Of a stretch of DNA of 49,603 bases, positions 17,072 to 24,550 are shown piece after piece. Each line of letters opens with the position of its first letter. Position 1 is the stretch's first letter. This DNA comes from Streptomyces antioxidans (lineage in GTDB: Bacteria > Actinomycetota > Actinomycetes > Streptomycetales > Streptomycetaceae), in NCBI RefSeq assembly GCF_000968685.2, contig NZ_LAKD02000051.1, forward strand, positions 1 to 49,603. Direction: 5' to 3'. The position numbers and the translations under genes were made by a program. Below the pieces are notes generated by a model that did not search any database, was not told where the DNA came from, and was given only the letters and a program-made list of their open reading frames with translations.

Positions 17072-17968
17072 TCAGCGGCGCCCCGCGAGCGTCAGCGTCT
17101 CGCCGGTGATCGCGCCGTTGGCCGCCGAGCACAGGAAGACGAGAGCGCGGGCGATGTCCTCGGGGGTGGTCATGGGGCCCTCGGCAGCGGTGGGCGGCCG
17201 ATCGGCCGAGGTCGATGGTCGATCAGACGCGGCCGGTGGCCGATCGGGCGAGGTCGGTGGTCGATCAGCCATGGCTGGTGGCCGATCGGACGACATCGGG
17301 GGTCGATAAGGCGTGGTCGGCGACCGGTCAGGCGAAGTCGGGGGTCGATAAGGCGTGGTCGGCGACCGGTCAGGCGAAGTCGGCCCAGGGCACACGGCGT
17401 TGATCAGCACTCCATCCCCGCCCAGCTCGTCCACCAGACCGCGGACCAGACCCCGCAGCCCGGCCCGCGCCACCGCGTGGAACTCCCCACCCGGGTCGCC
17501 CTCCGGTGCGTACGGCGGGGCCATCAGCGCGATCCGGCCCCAGCCGCGCTTGCGCATCCCGGCGACGGCCCACTGGGCGGTGCGGATCGCGGGCGCGAAG
17601 GAGTCGGCGACGAGCGGCCGCCAGTGCTCCTCCGGGACGTCCTCGAACCGGGCGTGCGGCTCGCGCCGCGCTCCCCTTCGCCGGGCGGCCGCCACCAGCA
17701 CGTCCAGCCCGCCCCAGTGCTGCTCGACGGCGGCCACGACCCAGCGCGGCGACGCGGCGTCGTCCAGGGCGTACGGCACGGCGAAGGCCCTGCCCCGCTC
17801 CGGTCCGGACAGCTCGGCGGCCAGCGCCTCCGCGGCCTCGCGGCGGTGCCGGAAGGCGAGCGCGACCCTGGCGCCCTGCTCCGCGAAGGCGCGTGCGGCG
17901 GCGCTGCCGAGGGCTCCGGTGGCCCCGGTGACCAGGACCGTGCGCCCCTCAAGGCCGAGGTCCAACAT
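17072..17968 (-). CDS. Short-chain dehydrogenase-like protein, catalytic motif lost, with heptapeptide repeat
   Basis: A 298-aa Rossmann protein. The NAD(P) loop TGATGALGSAAA is intact (about 14-25). The catalytic YxxxK is replaced by H164-AVA-R168 (GGEFHAVARAGLRGLVRGL), the Ser position reads Ala/Pro (ALMAPP), and the NAG motif reads AAAR. Right after the conserved NAVCPGP, residues 197-266 are ten tandem heptapeptides of the type TSPDRPP/TTPYRPP. The normal SDR end then resumes (TTPEDIARALVFLCSAANGAITGETL). Reductase activity is unlikely unless His/Arg substitute. GAGGAG precedes ATG 17968. It could be a pseudo-enzyme, or a gene decaying by repeat expansion. Confidence 0.82.
   Translation of the reverse strand: MLDLGLEGRTVLVTGATGALGSAAARAFAEQGARVALAFRHRREAAEALAAELSGPERGRAFAVPYALDDAASPRWVVAAVEQHWGGLDVLVAAARRRGARREPHARFEDVPEEHWRPLVADSFAPAIRTAQWAVAGMRKRGWGRIALMAPPYAPEGDPGGEFHAVARAGLRGLVRGLVDELGGDGVLINAVCPGPTSPDRSPTTPYRPPTSPDRSPTTPYRPPMSSDRPPAMADRPPTSPDRPPAASDRPSTSADRPPTAAEGPMTTPEDIARALVFLCSAANGAITGETLTLAGRR
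17171..17380 (-). repeat. Ten in-frame 21-bp units (heptapeptide minisatellite)
   Basis: Ten consecutive 21-bp units encode x-x-x-(D/Y)-R-(P/S)-P heptads. Within them a 42-bp double unit is perfectly duplicated (17298-17339 and 17340-17381), indicating recent slippage or unequal exchange. Confidence 0.93.
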
Positions 17969-18071
17969 GGGCGCTCCTCGCGGTCGTTCCCACTGAGAAG
18001 GCCATGGTCGCCGCCGTGACTCGAGCCCGCCTCGACCCGCGCCCGAGCCCATCCGGTGGATCGCCCAGCGG

Positions 18072-19022
18072 CTATCCCGCGTTTCGCCGGAAGGCGGAGC
18101 GATAGCCGTACGGGCTGGTGCCGACGACGCGCTTGAAGCGGTCCCGGAAGGAGGTGGGCGAGCCGAATCCGACCTGGGCGGCGATGCGCTCGACGGGGTG
18201 GGTGGTGGCCTCCAGCAGATACTGCGCCTGGCGGATCCGCGCGCGGTGCAGCCACTGCAGCGGGGTGGTGCCGGTGTGCTCACGGAAGCGGCGGTTGAGG
18301 GTGCGGGTGCTCATGCCGACGTGAGCGGCGATCTCATTGAGGGTGAGGTCCCGTCCGGCGTTGTCCTCCATCCACCGCAGCAGGGGTTCGAACAGCGATC
18401 CGCGCGGCACGGGAGGCTGGTCGTGGACGATGAACTGGGCCTGTCCGCCCTCCCGTTCCAGGGGCATCACGGACAGCCGGGCGGCGTCGGCGGCCACGGC
18501 GGAGCCATGGTCGCGCCGGATGATGTGCAGACACAGATCGAGCCCGGCCGCGGCGCCCGCCGAGGTGAGGAACTGGCCATTGTCCACATAGAGCACATCC
18601 GGGTCGACCTGGATCTTCGGATGGAGCTCGGCCAGCAGCGCGCCGCCGAGCCAGTGCGTGGTGGCGCGGAGTCCGTCGAGCAGCCCGGTGGCGGCGAGGA
18701 CGAAGGCGCCGGAGCAGATCGAGGCGATACGGGTGCCCCGCCCGGCCGCGTCCCGCAGCGCCCCGATCACCTCGTCGGGGACCGGGAGCAGGGGGTCGCC
18801 GCGGCCCGGTACGACGATGGTGTCGGCCTCGGCTAGCGCCTCGAGCCCGTACGGCGCCTGGAGGACGAACGCCCCGGCGTCGACGGCGGGGGCGGGGGCA
18901 CAGACCCGGACGCGGTAGGGCTCCCGGCCGTCCGGCAGCCGGGTGCGGGTGAACACCTCGATCGGGGTGGCCAGATCGAAGGCGATGACCTGGTCCAGCG
19001 CCAGGATCACGACAGTGTGCAT
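18072..19022 (-). CDS. GlxA-family transcriptional regulator (DJ-1/PfpI plus AraC HTH)
   Basis: A 316-aa regulator. The N-terminal DJ-1/GATase1-like domain (1-190) includes DTIVVPGRGD and IASICSGAFVLAATGLLDG, with a Cys at the nucleophile elbow. The C-terminal AraC domain (about 215-316) has two HTH motifs (LTLNEIAAHVGMSTRTLNRRFREHTG and VERIAAQVGFGSPTSFRDRFKRVVGTSP, both typical). This type senses small molecules and controls catabolic or stress genes. It lies 103 bp upstream of the SDR-like gene on the same strand and may control it. The ligand is unknown. Confidence 0.93.
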   Translation of the reverse strand: MHTVVILALDQVIAFDLATPIEVFTRTRLPDGREPYRVRVCAPAPAVDAGAFVLQAPYGLEALAEADTIVVPGRGDPLLPVPDEVIGALRDAAGRGTRIASICSGAFVLAATGLLDGLRATTHWLGGALLAELHPKIQVDPDVLYVDNGQFLTSAGAAAGLDLCLHIIRRDHGSAVAADAARLSVMPLEREGGQAQFIVHDQPPVPRGSLFEPLLRWMEDNAGRDLTLNEIAAHVGMSTRTLNRRFREHTGTTPLQWLHRARIRQAQYLLEATTHPVERIAAQVGFGSPTSFRDRFKRVVGTSPYGYRSAFRRNAG

Positions 19023-19115
19023 GGCCTCAACCTAGGCCGTACGGGGCATGGCGCCCATGTTGGGGTGGCGAGAAGCCGGTGAGGAAAGAGGTTCCAGCCA
19101 TCGCGCTCGGGGGCG

Positions 19116-20351
19116 TCATACGCGGCCGCACACCCCGGCGTCGGCGATGCGGATCGAGGGGTTGCCATAGGCCATGCGCTGGAGGGTCTTGCGATAGAGC
19201 GGCGTATGACGCAGCGCCCGCGCGAGGCGGGGGCGCACCCGGGTGGTGAACGCGCCCTGCGAGAGGATCGCCCGGCTCTGCAGGGTCTGCATCCGCGTCA
19301 CGGCCGCGATATCGGGCCCGCGCCGACGCTCGAACTCCGCCAGCCGCTCGGCGCTGGTGTCGCCCTCGGCCAGGGCACGGGCCAGCAGGGGGTGCAGCAC
19401 CACCGCGTCCTGCACCGCGAGGTTGATGCCCTGGGCGCCGATGGGGCTGTGGGTGTGGGCGGCGTCGCCGATCAGCACCAGCCCGTCGGCCACCCAGCGC
19501 TCGGCGCGCGCGGAGAAGACATCGAGCACACCGAGGTCGGCAGGGGTGCGGATCTGATCGCGGATCAGCGTGGCGTACCGCGGCACGGCACGCACCAGCC
19601 GCTGCTTGACATGGTCGAGGCCGAGGGCGGCGATATGGCCGTAGCGCCGGTGCGGCAGGGTCCAGCCGATCTGGATCCGGTTCGGCCAGGACCCGTAGAC
19701 CAGCACCGGGCCGCCACCGGTGCGGTACACCCGCACATCGCGGACCGGCGGCTCTTCGGGGGGTGCGATGAGGGTGCACCACAGCACGTCCTGGGCGAAC
19801 GCGTCGGCCCGGCCCGCCCCGATGCCCGCGAGCCGCCGGATCCGCGAGAACCGGCCGTCGGCACCGACCACGACCCGGGCCCTTACGGCACAGTGGCCCG
19901 GCGGGCCTTCGGCGATGACCCCGGCGATCCGCCCCTCCCGCCGCAGCAGCGCCCCGGCCCGCCGCCCGGACAGATAGCGGAAGCCGGACGAGCGGCGGCA
20001 GTGGGCGAGGAGCTCATCCAGCAGATGGGGGCGCACCACGCTCAACAGGTGGTCGTACGGGGCCGGAAGGAGCCGGTAGTCGGCCTCCAACAGCATCCGC
20101 TCGCCCTCGATCACCAGGAAGCGGTGGTGCTCATGGGCGCCGCGGGCGCGGGCGCCGTCGAGCACATCGAGAGCGTCCAACAGCTCCATCGCGCCGGGCT
20201 GGAGTATTTCGCCGCGGACCACGCGCTGATCCGCGCGGGCGCACTCCACGACGGTCACCCGAGCCCCCGACCGCAGCATCAGCAGCGCCAGCACCAGACC
20301 GGCCGGGCCGCCCCCGACCACGCACACATCGGTGTCGATCTCGCGCGTCAT
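19116..20351 (-). CDS. FAD-dependent monooxygenase (PheA/TfdB, PHBH fold)
   Basis: A 411-aa flavoprotein hydroxylase. GGGPAG in DVCVVGGGPAGLVLAL (about 8-23) binds ADP. The DG motif is VVGADGRFSRIRRLAG (about 155-170). The GD motif is GLVLIGDAAHTHSPIGAQGINLAVQDA (about 290-316), which contacts FAD ribose and phosphate. These enzymes use NAD(P)H and O2 to hydroxylate or epoxidise aromatic or polyketide-like substrates. GGAGG-CGCG-ATG makes 20351 a firm start. A hairpin terminator at 20498-20547 separates it from the SARP gene, so it likely has its own promoter in 20352-20497. It is a candidate tailoring enzyme for the neighbouring peptide locus. Confidence 0.9.
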   Translation of the reverse strand: MTREIDTDVCVVGGGPAGLVLALLMLRSGARVTVVECARADQRVVRGEILQPGAMELLDALDVLDGARARGAHEHHRFLVIEGERMLLEADYRLLPAPYDHLLSVVRPHLLDELLAHCRRSSGFRYLSGRRAGALLRREGRIAGVIAEGPPGHCAVRARVVVGADGRFSRIRRLAGIGAGRADAFAQDVLWCTLIAPPEEPPVRDVRVYRTGGGPVLVYGSWPNRIQIGWTLPHRRYGHIAALGLDHVKQRLVRAVPRYATLIRDQIRTPADLGVLDVFSARAERWVADGLVLIGDAAHTHSPIGAQGINLAVQDAVVLHPLLARALAEGDTSAERLAEFERRRGPDIAAVTRMQTLQSRAILSQGAFTTRVRPRLARALRHTPLYRKTLQRMAYGNPSIRIADAGVCGRV

Positions 20352-20497
20352 CGCGCCTCCTGCTGGTCGGGCTCGGGCTCGGGGTCCGGGTCTTGGGGCC
20401 ATGAACGTCAGTCATGGGCAGCGGGTCATGGACGTTGAGCCATAGGCGTTGGGAGAGGGGCATGGGGCATCGGGCGCCTGTGAGGGCCTCTGGACGC

Positions 20498-20547
20498 GCT
20501 ACGGCTCCGCTTGCCCGCGCGGGGGGATCGGGCAGCGGAGCCGTAGC
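20498..20547. terminator. Long hairpin downstream of the SARP gene
   Basis: Arms 20498-20516 and 20530-20547 pair over 18 bp with one bulged T (GCTACGGCTCCGCT/AGCGGAGCCGTAGC plus GCCC/GGGC) around a 13-nt loop. It lies 70 nt past the SARP stop on the leftward transcript. Confidence 0.75.
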
Positions 20548-20616
20548 AGGCCCGGCTGAAGGGCGGCGCCGGGCGTCTTGGGGGGGATGGTTCGCCGGAC
20601 GGAGACGGCGTGGGGG

Positions 20617-21441
20617 CTATGCGGCGAATAGATCGAGCACCGGGCGGCGCCAGTGGCCCTCCAGGTCCAGATCGAGCGCCGGGTCGGAGGCCAGCACCGC
20701 CTGCTGGAGCTTCTGCAACCGCGGCGACGGCTCCAGCCCAAGGTCCTCGACCAGTCTGGCGCGCAGCCCCTGATAGACCTCCAGCGCCTGCCAGGGGCGG
20801 CCCGCGCGGTAGAGCGCGGCCATGCACTGCGCATGCAGCCCCTCGTGCAGCGGATGACGAGCGGTCAGCTCGGTGAGCTCCGTAAGCAGCTCGGCATGGC
20901 GGCCCAGCCGCAGATCGGCCTCGATACGGCGCTCCAGGACGCCGAGCCGGCTCTCCTCCAGACGGGCCAGCTCGATCTCCAGGACCGGCCCGACCTTCAC
21001 ATCCACCAGTGCGGGACCGCGCCAGACGGCCAGCGCCTCGCGCAGCACCAGGGACGCCTGGACATCGTCCCCGGCGTCCAGCGCTTCCCGCCCCGCGGCC
21101 ACCAGCCGGTCGTACTCATGGATGTCCACCGCGCCCGGCTGGGCCTCCAGCACATATCCGCCGTACCGCGTGGCCAGCACGTCCTTGGAAGCCTGTGGGG
21201 CCTGCGGGCCATAGGCCGCGGCCAGCCTGCGGCGCAGCTGCAGGATGTAGGTCTGCAAAGTGGTGAGCGCGCTGCGCGGCATCTGCGTGCCCCAGATTTC
21301 CTCCATAAGAGTGGGCACCGGGAGCATCTGGTTGGCGTAGACGGAAAGCAATGCAAGGATCTGGCGCGGCTTGCCCGCGCTGGGCACGATCGACTGACCG
21401 CACGCCTCGACGCTCAGCGGCCCCAACACCTTGATGTCCAT
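20617..21441 (-). CDS. SARP-family transcriptional activator
   Basis: A 274-aa Streptomyces antibiotic regulatory protein. It has an OmpR-like winged helix at the N-terminus (1-95: MDIKVLGPLSVEACG, ILALLSVYANQMLPVPTLMEEIWG, TLQTYILQLRRRL). The bacterial transcriptional activation domain follows (about 100-250: HEYDRLVAAGREALDAGD, ALAVWRGPAL, LTARHPLHEGLHAQCMAALYRAGRPWQALEVY). It has the short SARP form (no ATPase), as in ActII-ORF4 and RedD, which are pathway-specific activators. GGAGG precedes the ATG. It is divergent from the RiPP precursor gene with a 182-bp shared region that contains an 11-bp-spaced heptamer repeat, so it is the likely activator of this cluster. Confidence 0.94.
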   Translation of the reverse strand: MDIKVLGPLSVEACGQSIVPSAGKPRQILALLSVYANQMLPVPTLMEEIWGTQMPRSALTTLQTYILQLRRRLAAAYGPQAPQASKDVLATRYGGYVLEAQPGAVDIHEYDRLVAAGREALDAGDDVQASLVLREALAVWRGPALVDVKVGPVLEIELARLEESRLGVLERRIEADLRLGRHAELLTELTELTARHPLHEGLHAQCMAALYRAGRPWQALEVYQGLRARLVEDLGLEPSPRLQKLQQAVLASDPALDLDLEGHWRRPVLDLFAA

Positions 21442-21454
21442 GGTCGTGTACCTC

Positions 21455-21472
21455 CGTCAACGGTCCGTCAAG
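21455..21472. promoter_or_regulatory. Candidate SARP-type direct heptamer repeat
   Basis: CGTCAAC (21455-21461), spacer GGTC, CGTCAAG (21466-21472): two near-identical heptamers with 11-bp periodicity, the spacing typical of SARP operators. It lies 13 bp upstream of the SARP start codon, between the SARP and precursor genes. Read on the minus strand it gives two TTGACG words. Confidence 0.4.
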
Positions 21473-21623
21473 TGCCTCCTGGCCGCGCGGCCTGCCACCG
21501 AGGCATCTAAGAGCCTCGCTTGTGGGCGGCCTGTGCGGCCAGTGCCGGAGTAACGAGCTCGATATGAGTTCCAGAGCCCCGCACCATGACAAATTCACAC
21601 CCCTGGCGATGAGAGAGTCCGCG

Positions 21624-21905
21624 ATGACCGATACGCCCGTCCCATATGAGTTCCCGAGCCCCGCCGCCCCGGCTCATCCCGCCGAGAACACCGAGGTCAC
21701 CGGGGTTGCCGGGCTTGCCCGGGCCACCGGGGCCCTCCGGACCGCCGAGCGCGCCAAGACCGCCGGCGCCGCCAAGACCGTCGGGGCCATCGAGGCCGCT
21801 CGTCCGCCCGTCGAGGACGACGACCTGGTCATCGAGGACCTCTCCGACACCGCCTGGTCCCTCCCCGCGCCCGGCATCTGCATCTGCACCGTCGCCGCCG
21901 AATGA
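21624..21905 (+). CDS. Putative RiPP (TOMM) precursor peptide
   Basis: A 93-aa peptide that matches the layout of azol(in)e-modified RiPP precursors. The leader is Ala/Pro/Thr-rich (1-60) and ends in an acidic recognition-like helix (EDDDLVIEDLSD, 63-75). A short hydrophobic tail follows, TAWSLPAPGICICTVAAE (76-93), whose Cys86, Cys88 and Thr89 (perhaps Ser79) are candidates for cyclodehydration. The next gene, 24 bp downstream on the same strand, is a fused YcaO cyclodehydratase, the key supporting evidence. ATG 21624 is preferred because GAGAGAG lies 8 nt upstream; in-frame ATGs at 21609 and 21564 would lengthen the leader. The cleavage site and final structure are unknown. Confidence 0.78.
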   Translation: MTDTPVPYEFPSPAAPAHPAENTEVTGVAGLARATGALRTAERAKTAGAAKTVGAIEAARPPVEDDDLVIEDLSDTAWSLPAPGICICTVAAE

Positions 21906-21929
21906 CCGGGCGATGACCGGAGAATTGGG

Positions 21930-24428
21930 ATGACCGGCGAACTGGGCTTCACACCACATCTGCGGGTCGAGCCGGTGCCGGGCGAGGCCGTCTATCTCGT
22001 CTCCGAGCACGGGGTCACCGCGCTGCACGGGCGGGCGATCGCCGCGCTGGCACCGCTGCTCGACGGCTCGCGGGACCTGGCCCACATCCTCACCGAGGCC
22101 GCCGCGCCCGGCCGCGCCGCGGGGCCGCCCGGCGCGGTCCAGCCTGGCGCCGTCCCGGCCGGGCAGGCCGAGCGCGTCATCGCCCGTCTCCGCGCGGCCG
22201 GGCTGGTCTCCGAGCGTGGGCACACCTGGACCCCCGAGGAGGCGTACTGGGAGCTGGCCGGGCTGGGCACGGGCGGCTCCGCCCCGGCCCCCGCGTCCGT
22301 ATCCGCGTCCGCCCGCCCCTCCGTGGCCGCGCTGGTCCTCGGCTCGACCGACCCGGACGAGGTGGTCCGGGCGCTGCGCGTCGCGGGGCTGAGGACCGTG
22401 GACGGCGCGACGGCGCACCCGAGGTCCCTGAAGGCGCAGACGGCCGACCCAAGACCCCTGAACGCCGAAGCGGTGGACCCCAGGTCCCTGAACGCGCAGA
22501 GGGCGGACCCCGGGTCCCTGAACGCCGAGGCGGCGTACGGCGATCCGGCGGTCGACGCGGCCAATAGCCCTCGGCGAGAGATATGTCAAATCGCCCTCCG
22601 TCAACATGACTCCGCAGAACTCACCCTTGTGGTGTGCGATGACTACCTCGATCCCCGGCTCGCCGCCGTGGACGCCGCACACCGCGCCGCAGGCCGTCGC
22701 TGGCTGCCCGTCAAACCGGTGGACACCCAGGCGTGGCTGGGCCCGTTCCTCGGTGGCCCCGACGATCCGTGCTGGGTCTGTCTGGCCGACCGGCTGTGGC
22801 GCGGGCGGCAGGCCGAGGCGTATCTCCAGCACCGGCTCGGGCGCCTGGGACCGGTGCCCCGGCCGCCCGCCTCCCTGCCCGCGAGCCGCGCCGCCGCGCT
22901 CCAGCTCGCCGCCCTGGAGGCCGCCAAGTGGCTGGCCGGGCACCGGCATCCGGGCCAGCGGGAACTGCGCACCCTGGACAGCCTCACCGCCACCGTGGAC
23001 CGCCATCCGCTCTCCCGCCGCCCGCAGTGCCCCGGTTGCGGCGATCCGGCACTGGTCGCGGCCCGGATACGGGCGCCCCTGTCGCTGCCGTCGCCACGGG
23101 CGCCGCTGACCGGGACCGATACCGCTGGCGACACCTCCCCGCGCGGGATCATGGAGCGCTACGGACATCTGGTGGACCCCGTCACCGGGCTGGTCACCGA
23201 GATCCGGCGCGATCCGCGCGGCCCCGCCGTCCTCAACTGCTTCCACGCCCGCCACCCTTCGTACGCCGGAGCGGGCCCCCACAGCGGGCTGGACGCCGTA
23301 AGGGCGGGGCTGCGGGCCGCCGCCCACGGTAAGGGCCGCACCGCCGAACAGGCGCGGGCGAGCGCGCTGTGCGAGGCTCTGGAGCACTACAGCGGCCACT
23401 TCCAGGGCGACGAGCCGCGTCAGCGCGCCCGCTACCGCGATCTGTGCCCGGACGACGTGGTGCACCCGGACACCGTCCAGCTCTTCGACCCGCGCCAGTT
23501 CCGGGACCCCGCACTCCCCGTGCGCCACCGCGTCCAGAAACCGTTCGACGAGGGCGCGGAGCTGGACTGGACCCCGGTGTGGTCGCTCACCGCCGAGCGC
23601 CACCGGCTGCTGCCCACCGCGCTGTTGTACTACGGCGCCCCGCAGCCCCCGGACCGCCACTGCTGCCGGGCGGACTCCAACGGCGCCGCGGCGGGCGGCA
23701 CCCTGGCCGACGCCGTCGTACGGGGCTTCCTGGAACTCGTGGAGCGGGACGCGGTCGCCCTGTGGTGGTACAACCGCACCCGGCAGCCCGCCGTGGCCCT
23801 GGACGCCTTCGACGACCCGTGGCTGGCCGAAGTGCGCGCCGCCCATAGGGGCGTACGGCGCGAGGTGTGGGCCCTGGACCTCACCGCGGACTTCGGCATC
23901 CCGGTGGTCGCCGCGCTCTCCCGGCGCCTCGACAAGCCCGCCGAGGACATCACCCTCGGCTTCGGCGCCCACTTCGACCGGCACACCGCGCTCTGCCACG
24001 CCTTCGCCGAGCTCAACCAGATGCTTCCGGCGGTGGTCGAGGCCCGTGCCGACGGCGGGGGTTACGGCGCCGCCGAGCCCGAGGCGCTGCGCTGGTTCCG
24101 TACCGCGACCCTCGCCGGCCACCCGTATCTGGCCCCCTATCCGGCCGCCCCGCCGCCCCCGGGGATATCCGGCCCCCCGGAGCCCACGGAGGCCGGTGCG
24201 CTGGCCGCCGTACGGGAGTTGGCGCGCGGGCGCGGGATGGAACTGCTGGTGCTGGACCAGACCCGGCCGGATGTGGGGCTGCCGGTGGCCAAGGTGCTGG
24301 TGCCCGGAATGCGCCCGCACTGGGCCCGGTTCGCGCCCGGCCGGCTCTTCGACGTCCCCGTGGCGCTCGGCCGGCTGCCGGGGCCCACTCCCTACGCGGA
24401 TCTCAACCCGATTCCGTTTTTCCTGTGA
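21930..24428 (+). CDS. Fused TOMM cyclodehydratase: E1-like leader-binding domain plus YcaO
   Basis: An 832-aa enzyme expected to convert precursor Cys/Ser/Thr to azolines using ATP. The N-terminal part (1-100) is a winged-helix/RRE-like leader-binding region. The E1-like domain (about 130-390) carries two CxxC pairs (C281/C284 and C367/C370) for a structural zinc. The YcaO domain (about 405-832) shows the ATP-binding SALCEALEHYSG (478-489), GFLELVERDAVALWWYNR and a Pro-rich C-terminus (NPIPFFL), the PxP-type tail typical of azoline-forming YcaOs. Residues 161-200 are a four-fold 10-residue repeat inserted in the E1-like part. GGAG precedes ATG 21930. No SagB-type dehydrogenase is adjacent. 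Confidence 0.93.
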   Translation: MTGELGFTPHLRVEPVPGEAVYLVSEHGVTALHGRAIAALAPLLDGSRDLAHILTEAAAPGRAAGPPGAVQPGAVPAGQAERVIARLRAAGLVSERGHTWTPEEAYWELAGLGTGGSAPAPASVSASARPSVAALVLGSTDPDEVVRALRVAGLRTVDGATAHPRSLKAQTADPRPLNAEAVDPRSLNAQRADPGSLNAEAAYGDPAVDAANSPRREICQIALRQHDSAELTLVVCDDYLDPRLAAVDAAHRAAGRRWLPVKPVDTQAWLGPFLGGPDDPCWVCLADRLWRGRQAEAYLQHRLGRLGPVPRPPASLPASRAAALQLAALEAAKWLAGHRHPGQRELRTLDSLTATVDRHPLSRRPQCPGCGDPALVAARIRAPLSLPSPRAPLTGTDTAGDTSPRGIMERYGHLVDPVTGLVTEIRRDPRGPAVLNCFHARHPSYAGAGPHSGLDAVRAGLRAAAHGKGRTAEQARASALCEALEHYSGHFQGDEPRQRARYRDLCPDDVVHPDTVQLFDPRQFRDPALPVRHRVQKPFDEGAELDWTPVWSLTAERHRLLPTALLYYGAPQPPDRHCCRADSNGAAAGGTLADAVVRGFLELVERDAVALWWYNRTRQPAVALDAFDDPWLAEVRAAHRGVRREVWALDLTADFGIPVVAALSRRLDKPAEDITLGFGAHFDRHTALCHAFAELNQMLPAVVEARADGGGYGAAEPEALRWFRTATLAGHPYLAPYPAAPPPPGISGPPEPTEAGALAAVRELARGRGMELLVLDQTRPDVGLPVAKVLVPGMRPHWARFAPGRLFDVPVALGRLPGPTPYADLNPIPFFL
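22411..22530 (+). repeat. Four 30-bp tandem units inside the cyclodehydratase gene
   Basis: Units start at 22411, 22441, 22471 and 22501, each encoding a variant of x-A-D-P-R-S-L-N-A-(Q/E). They keep frame and lie between the N-terminal and Zn-binding parts of the E1-like region. Confidence 0.92.
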
Positions 24429-24550
24429 TCCCGCGTGATATCCGGTAACTCTACGTACACCATCAGCCTTCCACAGGCCCCTCCACCTCCGCCGAAGATC
24501 GGATACTCTCGGGCAAGCCACCCAATCCGGCCCGACCATCCGGAGGACGA

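Noticed and set aside
21522..21623. Longer precursor start at 21522, 21564 or 21609
   Set aside because: No good ribosome site before these codons; ATG 21624 has GAGAGAG at suitable spacing.
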